DNA of 31,251 nt from an uncultured Oscillibacter sp. (GTDB lineage Bacteria; Bacillota_A; Clostridia; Oscillospirales; Oscillospiraceae), in NCBI GenBank assembly GCA_951800675.1, contig CATOKC010000024.1, forward strand, positions 1-31,251. Reading direction: 5' to 3'. The notes under the pieces were generated by a model that ran no database searches, had not been told where the DNA came from, and saw nothing but the letters and a program-made list of their open reading frames with translations. Every line of letters starts with the position of its first letter. Position 1 is the first letter of the stretch. Made by a program: the position numbers and the translations under genes. This document shows, in pieces, positions 25,540 through 31,251 of the stretch.

Positions 25540-26131
25540 CTGCCCCATCCCACAAAGAATCATGAAGATTTTATCGAACAGGGAACCGAGCGGCTAAATT
25601 GATATTCTGAACATATCATGCGGGAAAACATTTGTACTTTTCACAGCCAAGACTGATACGGAGGAAGTTTACAGTGTGCCGCGGGACAAAAGGCTACCAT
25701 ACAAGATATTGGTACAACAAACCGGTTCCTCGCAGGAAAGCGTTTTGCGGGAATTTGAGGATTGCATCGACGCCGTACTGCTTGGGACTGAGGCCTATTG
25801 GGAAGGGATTAGCATAGAGAGGAAAAGCCTGTCTAACCTGATCATCTTTAGGCTTCTGTTTTTGGTTCCCGACCCGATTATCGAATATAAGACATCTGTA
25901 TCTGATGACGCGCTGATGAAAGTGCTGGTGCCGGAAATGGTGATGAAGCTGAAATAGGGAGTTGGTCGGCTAATCCGTAATTTCACTGATACAGGAATTA
26001 TCTCTATTATTGATCCCCGACTGGCGGACACATTGTCCAGCCCTTACCGAAGCATCGTGTGGGATGCGCTCCCAATCCATAATCGAACAAGTAATTTGCG
26101 ACAGCTTCAGGAGTTTTATAAAACCCTATGA
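25540..26131 (+). pseudogene. DinG-family helicase, C-terminal remnant with nonsense codon
   Basis: Conceptual text NHEDFIEQGTERL, then after a frame change near 25597 GKTFVLFTAKTDTEEVYS, RLPYKILVQQTGSS, DAVLLGTEAYWEGISI, PDPIIEYKTSVSDDALMK, then GRLIRNFTDTGIISIIDPRL to a TGA at 26129. This is the second RecA-like domain of DinG-type DNA helicases. In motif VI (QGxGRxIR) the glutamine codon is TAG at 25955-25957, so the conserved CAG has become amber. The N-terminal helicase half is absent. The product is certainly non-functional unless the amber is suppressed and the frame restored. Confidence 0.82.
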
Positions 26132-26148
26132 GTGTCCTTAATTATTTG

Positions 26149-26185
26149 GGCATTGGCTTGCAGAAAGCCAGTGCCTTATTTTTTT
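26149..26185 (+). terminator. Intrinsic terminator after the dinG remnant
   Basis: An 11-bp stem (26149-26159 with 26165-26175, one wobble) with a 5-base loop is followed by TTATTTTTTT. It is strong and correctly placed 17 bases after the helicase stop. Confidence 0.85.
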
Positions 26186-26226
26186 AGCTTAAGAAAGCTA
26201 AATCGTAACAGGAAAGGAGTATAAAC

Positions 26227-27102
26227 ATGTCAAACAATTTTAACGAAGATGTAAGAAAATGCTGGTTCCAAGAGTTAACCCTCGACCTCCAGTATGAGGG
26301 CTTCATCATGAAGCCGGAAACAAAGGACTTGAAGCGTAAGCTGAACAAGGCCAAGCGGCGCTTTGACGAGTTGGACACCATCATCAAGAAGCTGTACGAA
26401 TCCTATGCGGTGGGCCGCATTGGAGAGGAACGCTTTGACACCCTTCTCGTCGGATACGAACAAGAGCAGGCAACGCTCCGGCAGTCCATCGCAGAGGGTG
26501 AATCTGCGTTAGGCGGCTTTGAGCAGGACACCGCCAATGTAGAACATTTCCTCGATCTTGCGAGGAAGTACACCAATTTTTCAGAGCTGACTACGCCAAT
26601 GATTAACGAGTTCGTTGAGAAGATCGTTGTTCACGCCCCGGACAAGTCCACGGACGACCGGGTGCAGGAGGTAGACATTTATCTGAAGTTCATCGGCAAG
26701 TTTGATGCCCCCATGCCAGAACCTACCCCGGAGGAGATCGCGGAGCAGGAGCGATTGCAGAAGGAGCGCATCCGTAGCCGGGAGCGGTACCGGCGGTTAA
26801 AGGCGGGAGAAAACATGAGTCCGCCGTTTGAGAGAATCTGTGAGCAGTGCGGGAAAACCTTCATGGCGGGCATTCCGAACGCCAAATTCTGTCATCCTAA
26901 CTGTCGGGCTAAATTTTACTGCCGCCAAGCGGCGGAAGGCAGGCGGCGTGATTGCACCTGTGCGAATTGTGGGAAGGTATTCTCAACCACAAGAATGGAT
27001 GTCAAATACTGCTCTGACGATTGCAGGGTGGAAGCCAAGCGCATCATGCAAAAACAGCGAAACGCAGAGAAGCGCGATATGTCAAATGAGAAAACAGCAT
27101 AA
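26227..27102 (+). CDS. Serine-recombinase C-terminal region (DUF4368-like) with two zinc knuckles
   Basis: The product has 291 residues, with RBS AAAGGAG. After a unique 28-residue start, a coiled-coil (KLNKAKRRFDELDTIIKKLY, GRIGEERFDTLLVGYEQEQ) leads to TTPMINEFVEKIVVHAPDKS and QEVDIYLKFIGKFDAPMP. These are the marks of the C-terminal DUF4368 region of TnpX/Tn4451-type large serine recombinases. The catalytic and recombinase domains are missing. The C-terminus adds two similar modules, CEQCGKTF...KFCHPNCR and CANCGKVF...KYCSDDCR, each with four cysteines or a histidine mix suited to zinc. It may be a DNA-binding leftover or a regulator of recombination. Confidence 0.78.
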   Translation: MSNNFNEDVRKCWFQELTLDLQYEGFIMKPETKDLKRKLNKAKRRFDELDTIIKKLYESYAVGRIGEERFDTLLVGYEQEQATLRQSIAEGESALGGFEQDTANVEHFLDLARKYTNFSELTTPMINEFVEKIVVHAPDKSTDDRVQEVDIYLKFIGKFDAPMPEPTPEEIAEQERLQKERIRSRERYRRLKAGENMSPPFERICEQCGKTFMAGIPNAKFCHPNCRAKFYCRQAAEGRRRDCTCANCGKVFSTTRMDVKYCSDDCRVEAKRIMQKQRNAEKRDMSNEKTA

Positions 27103-27112
27103 CACAGCCTTT

Positions 27113-27150
27113 ACGGGCGTGGAGATCATTAAGATTTCCGCGCCCGTTTT
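27113..27150 (+). terminator. Hairpin after the recombinase C-terminal gene
   Basis: ACGGGCG (27113-27119) pairs with CGCCCGT (27141-27147), with further partial pairing inside and a TTTT end. It probably terminates the preceding gene before the ParB-like gene. Confidence 0.65.
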
Positions 27151-27189
27151 GATTTTCATTACATTATTTTAACTGGAGGTATTACATCA

Positions 27190-28074
27190 ATGCTTATCAA
27201 TATCAACGATATTAAAATCAACCTCGGACGCCGTGAGGCCGCGCCGGAGGATGTGCAAAGGCTTTCGGAGAGCATCGTGGAGGTCGGCATGATGAACCCG
27301 ATCACCGTCACCGGCGAACACACCTTGATCGCCGGCCTGCAACGCTTGGAGGCGGCAAAGCGGCTGGGATGGGCGGAGATCGAGTGTACAATCAGCGACA
27401 TGGACGAGCTTCATACGGAGCTGGCGGAGATCGACGAGAACGTGATTCGTACCGGGCTATCTGATTTGGAACTGAGTGATCTGCTGGCACGCCGGAAGAA
27501 GATTTATGAAACGCTGCACCCCGCCACGATTGCGCGCAACCTGCCGGGTCATGCCAGCAACTATGAATCTTTGAGCGACAAATTGACGGGCAAAGAAAAG
27601 CCGTTTTCCCAGGACACCGCTGAGAAGATGGGCGTCTCGCCCCGTACAGTGGAGCGCCATGTCCAGATCGGAGAAAATCTGACGCCGGAGACAAAGGAAA
27701 TCCTGCGCGGCGCGGACACGAAGATTACGAAGCAGAATTTGACCAAGCTCTCCCGCTTGGAGCCGGAACAGCAGACAGAGGCCGCAAAGCGGTTGACGGA
27801 GGGTACGATCAAATCTGTCGATGAGTACACAGCGGAGGGCACAGTCCGCGAGAAAAATTATTATCGCACCGGCGCGTTTATCGTGGACGCCTTTTCAGAG
27901 CAAAACGACGCCCTAGGCCGTGTCCCGGAAGCCTACAAGTTACACTTGGACCACTATCGGGAAATCTTGTCATCCAAACAGATCAAGGCCATGATTGGCA
28001 TTGCCGAGGGCTCGATCAGACTGCTGGAGGAGTATATCGCTTTTCTGAATAACGAATTGGAGGTAACTAAATGA
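27190..28074 (+). CDS. ParB-like nuclease/partition domain protein
   Basis: The product has 294 residues. The N-terminal ParB/Srx fold (INLGRREAAPEDVQRLSESI, GMMNPITVTGEHTLIAGLQR, LEAAKRLGWAEIECTI) includes the GxxR box region. A helix-turn-helix segment follows (SQDTAEKMGVSPRTVERHVQ, about 137-157). RBS is CTGGAGGT before 27190. Its stop overlaps the parM remnant start as ATGA. Such proteins on clostridial elements are thought to aid partition or regulate transfer. Together with ParM- and ParR-like genes it forms a maintenance cassette whose middle gene is broken here. Confidence 0.88.
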   Translation: MLININDIKINLGRREAAPEDVQRLSESIVEVGMMNPITVTGEHTLIAGLQRLEAAKRLGWAEIECTISDMDELHTELAEIDENVIRTGLSDLELSDLLARRKKIYETLHPATIARNLPGHASNYESLSDKLTGKEKPFSQDTAEKMGVSPRTVERHVQIGENLTPETKEILRGADTKITKQNLTKLSRLEPEQQTEAAKRLTEGTIKSVDEYTAEGTVREKNYYRTGAFIVDAFSEQNDALGRVPEAYKLHLDHYREILSSKQIKAMIGIAEGSIRLLEEYIAFLNNELEVTK

Positions 28075-28332
28075 ACATACTCAATAATCACCCTGTTATC
28101 ATCGGTATCGACCACGGCTATGGCAACATCAAGACGGCCAACTGCTGCTTCAAAACCGGTGTGGCCTCTTTCGACGATGAAGCTGTATGTAGTGGGTGGC
28201 GGCAGTTGCCTGATTAAAAATTTTGGAGAGTTTGACGCTGGCCGGGTGGTTATCAGTGAGGACATTTGCGCCACCGCCAAGGGGTATGAATATCTGGCCC
28301 ATCTCCGCGCCAGGAAGGGCGGCACGGTATGA
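28071..28332 (+). pseudogene. ParM-like actin ATPase, collapsed by internal deletion
   Basis: From the ATG at 28071 the frame gives MNILNNHPVIIGIDHGYGNI, the phosphate-1 loop of actin-like ParM/StbA proteins. It runs about 35 residues before hitting unrelated text and a TAA at 28215. In another frame, from about 28178, the C-terminal end of the same family follows: MKLYVVGGGSCLIKNFGEF and ISEDICATAKGYEYL, to a TGA at 28330. Roughly 250 residues of the middle are missing and the join is out of frame. The flanking ParB- and ParR-like genes keep their ATGA overlaps, which shows this was one operon. Confidence 0.85.
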
Positions 28333-28721
28333 GCAATCAGATCGTCAGCACCAATATTCGCTTCAATCTGGAGAAAGAGGCGGATCGGACGGCCTGGGAC
28401 TACCTCCAACAGAGGGACAAGGGACAGCACCGCTCTTACAGCAGGGCGGTGATTACCGCCGTCAATGACTATTTTGAGCGCCGGGGGCGGTTGTCCTCTG
28501 ACCCGTATCTGGAAACCCGTGAGAAGGAGGACGCTTTCCTCCTGCGGGTATTGGAAACCATCCGGGCCGGGTTCGATCATGCCGTGCCAGTCAGTCCAGC
28601 GGCTGCGCTACTCAACCTGTTGCAGAATATCCCGCCGCAACCGGCCTCCGCTGAGAACATAGCCCAAGAGGACCAGCAGGAAGCGGACGATACAGCATTA
28701 GATTTTGTAGATAGTTTTTGA
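28329..28721 (+). CDS. ParR-like centromere-binding protein
   Basis: The product has 130 residues, starting within the parM stop (ATGA). The N-terminal block STNIRFNLEKEADRTAWDYL with RSYSRAVITAVNDYFERR fits a ribbon-helix-helix DNA-binding adaptor as in ParR. The C-terminal half (PQPASAENIAQEDQQEADDT, ending ALDFVDSF) is acidic and probably contacts the ParM filament. With parM dead it could still bind DNA and repress its operon. Function is assigned by position and fold pattern. Confidence 0.72.
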   Translation: MSNQIVSTNIRFNLEKEADRTAWDYLQQRDKGQHRSYSRAVITAVNDYFERRGRLSSDPYLETREKEDAFLLRVLETIRAGFDHAVPVSPAAALLNLLQNIPPQPASAENIAQEDQQEADDTALDFVDSF

Positions 28722-28871
28722 TACCACAGCAGGCCACTTTAATACCATAATGAATTGAGTTAGCACCAAAATCACAAGCACCAGATACCAGATTTCTTGT
28801 ATTTGCACGGGGAATTTGTATCTGGTGCTATTTTTTGCTCTTTATGATACCAACTTACTGAATCTTGGTAT
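28721..28871. repeat. Cluster of ATACCA motifs (candidate partition site)
   Basis: ATACCA occurs at 28721, 28742, 28785 and 28847 in direct orientation and as TGGTAT at 28866. The last two form a perfect 9-bp inverted repeat, TGATACCAA/TTGGTATCA. Short repeats next to parR are the usual form of a parC centromere, but one copy lies inside a terminator stem, so part of this may be chance. Confidence 0.4.
28777..28836 (+). terminator. Terminator after the ParR-like gene
   Basis: A perfect 12-bp stem (28777-28788 with 28818-28829) with a 29-base loop is followed by ATTTTTT. The long loop is unusual, but the stem and T-tract are clear. Confidence 0.75.
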
Positions 28872-28926
28872 CAAAATCAGGTGTTTGCAATGCTAATAGG
28901 CCAGTTAAGGCCGGAAAGGAACAAAT

Positions 28927-29124
28927 ATGACGGATAACGAAAAGAAGCTGATCCAAGCCCGACATCGTTTGGAAGAAGCCCAGGCCCGTGACCGGGTGAA
29001 GCAGCGCAAGGCCCGGACAAGACGGCTAATCCAAGAGGGAGCCGTTTTGGAGAAGGCTTTGCCGCAGACGGTGAGCATGAGCTTGAACGAGTTAGAAACG
29101 CATCTTCACGAACTTACATATTGA
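28927..29124 (+). CDS. DUF3847-like small mobilisation-associated protein
   Basis: The product has 65 residues and is basic and helical, with the pattern RHRLEEAQARDRVKQRKART, RRLIQEGAVLEKALP, then LNELETHLHEL. Short proteins with a basic helix and the RxLIxxGAxLE segment lie just upstream of relaxase genes in many Firmicute elements (DUF3847). They are presumed to be relaxosome accessory proteins. RBS is AAAGGAAC. It ends 53 bases before the candidate oriT, which supports that role. Confidence 0.75.
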   Translation: MTDNEKKLIQARHRLEEAQARDRVKQRKARTRRLIQEGAVLEKALPQTVSMSLNELETHLHELTY

Positions 29125-29131
29125 GTACGCA

Positions 29132-29169
29132 AAGCGGAGCGTCCCGGTTCGCCGGGGCGCTCCGCTTTT
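29132..29169 (+). terminator. 16-bp terminator hairpin with UUCG loop
   Basis: Arms 29132-29147 and 29152-29167 pair throughout (one T-G wobble) around the loop TTCG, then TT. It ends the DUF3847 transcript right before the oriT. Confidence 0.85.
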
Positions 29170-29177
29170 CCCAGCCC

Positions 29178-29217
29178 GAAGGGCGCACTTACTCACCACC
29201 CGCTATGCGGGCGGTGA
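29178..29217 (-). other. Candidate oriT of IncQ/MOBQ type
   Basis: On the minus strand GTAAGTGCGCCCTT (29192-29179) matches the IncQ-type nick region known from R1162/RSF1010, pTF1, pIP501 and pGO1 (TAARTGCGCCCT). It lies 2 bases after an 11-bp hairpin (29193-29203 with 29207-29217, one mismatch, loop TAT), which is the standard oriT layout. By analogy the nick would fall between 29186 and 29185. The MobA/MobL relaxase gene follows 200 bases later, which is the expected partner. Confidence 0.8.
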
Positions 29218-29218
29218 T

Positions 29219-29373
29219 ACTGCCTTCGGCAGTCGTGCGCTCTCCGAGGGGGATTGCGCTTTCTGCGGAAAGCGCCCGCCGATGCCTTCCGACATCGACG
29301 GCGCAACAGGTGAAGCCGCTCCCGCGTCATCGCCTGTTGCCAGTGAAAACCTGCCACCGGCAGATTTTCACTG
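29219..29373 (+). other. Run of hairpins in the relaxase leader
   Basis: Four further stems follow the oriT: 29219-29233 (6 bp, perfect), 29256-29275 (8 bp, perfect), 29303-29340 (11 bp with one wobble) and 29341-29373 (15 bp with one mismatch). In addition, GCGCAC (29183-29188) can pair with GTGCGC (29235-29240) to close the first two hairpins into a three-way junction. No gene is supported in 29125-29428. The stems may serve as relaxase or accessory-protein sites, or may control relaxase translation. Confidence 0.55.
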
Positions 29374-29428
29374 TTTTCAGGAGACGGTGGACGAGAAGAC
29401 AGAAGACGAAGGACGGAGGTAATAAAAA

Positions 29429-30958
29429 CTGGCGATTTATCATCTGGAGGCAAAGGTTATCAGCCGGGGAACAGGCCGCTCCGCTGTCGCGGCGGCGGCC
29501 TATATAAGTTGTTCCCGGATTTACAATGATTACGATGGTGTACAGCACGACTACACCCGAAAGCAGGGGCTTACCTGGCAGCAGGTCTTTCTGCCGGATA
29601 TGGCGCCAACAGAATGGACAAACCGCGAAATCCTCTGGAACGCTGTGGAGGAAGCGGAGAAAACGAAGGACAGCCGCCTCGCCCGCGAGTTCGTGGTGGC
29701 ATTGCCTGTCGAATTGGACAGGGACGAGCAGATTGCTTTGCTGACTGATTTCATTCAAACCAGTTTTGTGGCAGAGGGGATGTGTGCTGATGTCTGTATC
29801 CATGATACGGATGGTCATAATCCTCACGCTCATATCATGCTGACCGTGCGGCCTCTGACCAAGGATGGCAAATGGCAGCATAAGACGGAGAAGGAGTATC
29901 TGTGCGTCCGCGATGGTGAGGAACAGGGCTTTAATGCGGCAGAGTTCAAAGCGGCACAAGGCGAGGGATGGGAGAAACAGTATCAGTACAAGGTTGGCAA
30001 AAAGAAGGTGTATATGCCGCCCTCTCAGGCCGAAGCGCAAGGCTATGAGCGCATTTCCAAGTATCCTAAGAGTACAAAATACGGCAGACAAAATCCTATT
30101 TCCGAACGCTGGAATAGCGAGGGTCAGCTTATTCTCTGGCGGACAGCATGGGCTGATGTGACCAATCGCTTTCTTGAGCGGGCCGGGATTCAGGATCGTG
30201 TCGATCACCGCAGTCATGCAGAACGGGGGTTGACGGTCCCCGCTATCGCGGAGGCTATGGAAACTGTACGCCAGAAAATGATTATCTTCCGATATCGGCT
30301 CTTGCATATTGGAGCCGGAAAGGAGAAACTTGCCGACACCCTCCAAATTGTTAAGCCTGATCTCAAGAAATATGAGAATGTCATTGAACAACTCAAAGGC
30401 AAGATTCGGGAGCGCCGCACATTGCTGGGTGAGAAAAAAGCTACACCAGCAATTCAAGTATTTCGGCATCGGGATTTGGCGCAGAAAATCGCCGCTTTGA
30501 CAGAAAATATTGAGGAATTGAAAAGCGAGAAAGCCCTGTTGCTCAATCAGTTTAATTGTGTGAACGATTATGGTATGGTGGAAATCAAAAAACGTATCGT
30601 TTCGATGGAATCCTCTCTGGAAAAGCTGGACCAGCAGGAGATGAAGTACACCGATGAACTGGAAGCGGCACTGGTGCAGTATACTGAGTTGCAACAACAG
30701 TCGGCAGATATGGACACCATAGAACTGGATACCGCCCGTCATGCTATCCGTCCTGATAAAGAGTACGAAACTCTACAGCGGTTACAAGCTGCCTATGGCA
30801 AGAAGGTTGATTCGGAAATACTGACACAGAGCCGAAAGGATATTGCAAAGATATTGGACGAGCCAGCAGAATCGGTATCTATACGCCAACAAATTCAAAG
30901 CCAAAGCGTATACCTTCAAAAACGCAGGCCGCATCAGATCAACAGACCTGATCGGTAA
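29429..30958 (+). CDS. mobA: MobA/MobL (MOBQ) relaxase, non-ATG start
   Basis: Nicks oriT and pilots the strand in mobilisation. From a CTG at 29429 the product has 509 residues. It opens (L/M)AIYHLEAKVISRGTGRSAVA with the likely nucleophile Tyr25, as in R1162 MobA. Metal-binding histidines are H130, H133 and H135 (DGHNPHAHIML). The second half is a coiled-coil helical region. No ATG exists before 29600, which would lose the active site. An in-frame TAA lies at 29423-29425, and GGAGG is nine bases before the CTG. So either CTG initiates or the ATG has been lost by mutation. The last residues are read from an antisense gene fragment, so the natural C-terminus was replaced. Confidence 0.83.
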   Translation: MAIYHLEAKVISRGTGRSAVAAAAYISCSRIYNDYDGVQHDYTRKQGLTWQQVFLPDMAPTEWTNREILWNAVEEAEKTKDSRLAREFVVALPVELDRDEQIALLTDFIQTSFVAEGMCADVCIHDTDGHNPHAHIMLTVRPLTKDGKWQHKTEKEYLCVRDGEEQGFNAAEFKAAQGEGWEKQYQYKVGKKKVYMPPSQAEAQGYERISKYPKSTKYGRQNPISERWNSEGQLILWRTAWADVTNRFLERAGIQDRVDHRSHAERGLTVPAIAEAMETVRQKMIIFRYRLLHIGAGKEKLADTLQIVKPDLKKYENVIEQLKGKIRERRTLLGEKKATPAIQVFRHRDLAQKIAALTENIEELKSEKALLLNQFNCVNDYGMVEIKKRIVSMESSLEKLDQQEMKYTDELEAALVQYTELQQQSADMDTIELDTARHAIRPDKEYETLQRLQAAYGKKVDSEILTQSRKDIAKILDEPAESVSIRQQIQSQSVYLQKRRPHQINRPDR

Positions 30959-31058
30959 ACACATATTTTTTCAGCCGCTCAAATACCTCCACCAGCTTTT
31001 CATAGGACAGCGCCAGATTTATCCGAATCCCATATCTTCCCTTAACAAGAGCATACAT
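30939..31058 (-). pseudogene. Short C-terminal fragment, possibly of a PLP aminotransferase
   Basis: The minus frame from 31058 reads MYALVKGRYGIRINLALSYE, then KLVEVFERLKKYVF, to a TGA at 30939. The RINLAL...LEEVFERL-like pattern resembles the last strand and helix of class I/II aminotransferases such as MalY/PatB. It has no RBS and its upstream frame closes at once. It overlaps the relaxase end on the opposite strand by 20 bases, which marks a rearrangement junction. The family assignment is weak. Confidence 0.4.
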
Positions 31059-31095
31059 AAGCACAACAAACTAAATGGGCTGTCAACCTTACACA

Positions 31096-31132
31096 AAACA
31101 CTGCTTCCGCTAAAAAACGGAGCGGTGTTTTT
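31096..31132 (+). terminator. Intrinsic terminator near the window end
   Basis: Arms 31096-31109 and 31118-31130 pair with one bulge and one wobble around an A-rich loop and end in a T5 run. It is the first strong stop signal after the relaxase gene. Confidence 0.75.
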
Positions 31133-31137
31133 GTATG

Positions 31138-31162
31138 GCTTCTGGTCACCGTGACCAGAAGC
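31138..31162. repeat. 25-bp near-perfect palindrome
   Basis: GCTTCTGGTCAC and its exact reverse complement are separated by one base. It lies 5 bases after the terminator T-tract. It may be a protein-binding operator, a recombination site or a cruciform. The remaining bases to the window end hold no gene that I can support. Confidence 0.6.
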
Positions 31163-31251
31163 ACCCCGCCTATTTTCCCCGTTCCGTCCACGGAGGCTCT
31201 GCTGGATTATCCCCCGTCGCCGCGCCCATTCCCGGGCTTGGGGAAGGGCGG

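Noticed and set aside
25676..25957. Stand-alone 93-residue gene at 25676
   Set aside because: Its text is part of the dinG helicase domain and it stops only because of the amber codon, so it is annotated as pseudogene.
26185..26200. TAGCTT/AAGCTA palindrome as an operator
   Set aside because: It overlaps the T-tract of the strong terminator and is only a 6-bp dyad. Chance cannot be excluded.
1..31251. CRISPR array or rRNA genes
   Set aside because: No regularly spaced identical repeats with unique spacers and no rRNA-like sequence were seen.

Overview
The window reads as chromosome of a moderately GC-rich anaerobic Firmicute, most likely class Clostridia near Flavonifractor or Lawsonibacter in the Oscillospiraceae. 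The evidence is strong AGGAGG-type ribosome binding sites, ferredoxin-linked 2-oxoacid oxidation and typical clostridial mobilisable-element genes. The taxon is an inference from gene content, not a measured match.

Region 1 (1-14160) is ordinary, intact chromosome. A partial ftsH on the minus strand is followed by a LysR-type regulator, also minus, divergent from a long plus-strand gene run. The run encodes a complete peptide/nickel-family ABC importer (two permeases, two ATPases, one lipoprotein binding protein), an N-acyl amino acid deacylase-like metalloenzyme, a transsulfuration-family PLP enzyme and a four-subunit 2-oxoacid:ferredoxin oxidoreductase. A strong intrinsic terminator ends it. 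I infer a scavenging pathway: import, deacylation, gamma- or beta-elimination to a 2-oxoacid, then oxidation to an acyl-CoA with reduced ferredoxin.

Region 2 (14180-17050) is a graveyard of gene pieces: a MATE transporter with an internal deletion, the front of a small alarmone synthetase, a mobile-element accessory gene with stops and frameshifts, the C-terminal end of a tyrosine integrase, two diverged 52-bp repeats, a stand-alone serine-recombinase middle domain and the 3' end of a class II tRNA.

Region 3 (17053-25513) holds a small cysteine-rich protein and the striking feature of the window: one minus-strand gene for a protein of 2470 residues with its own promoter. Its C-terminus has every motif of a calcineurin-like metallophosphoesterase. 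Its middle has two phosphoribosyltransferase-like motifs, each near a CxxC pair. Its N-terminal part has motifs like those of GHKL (Hsp90/histidine-kinase type) ATPases. It stands alone between mobile-element remnants, which suggests a cargo or defence role. A nested inverted-repeat element lies just upstream.

Region 4 (25540-31251) is a degraded mobilisable element: a dinG-like helicase pseudogene, a recombinase C-terminal piece fused to zinc knuckles, a ParB-like gene, a collapsed parM, a ParR-like gene, DUF3847, an oriT with an IncQ/MOBQ-type nick sequence and a MobA/MobL relaxase that lacks an ATG start. The relaxase 3' end runs into an antisense fragment of what may be an aminotransferase gene.
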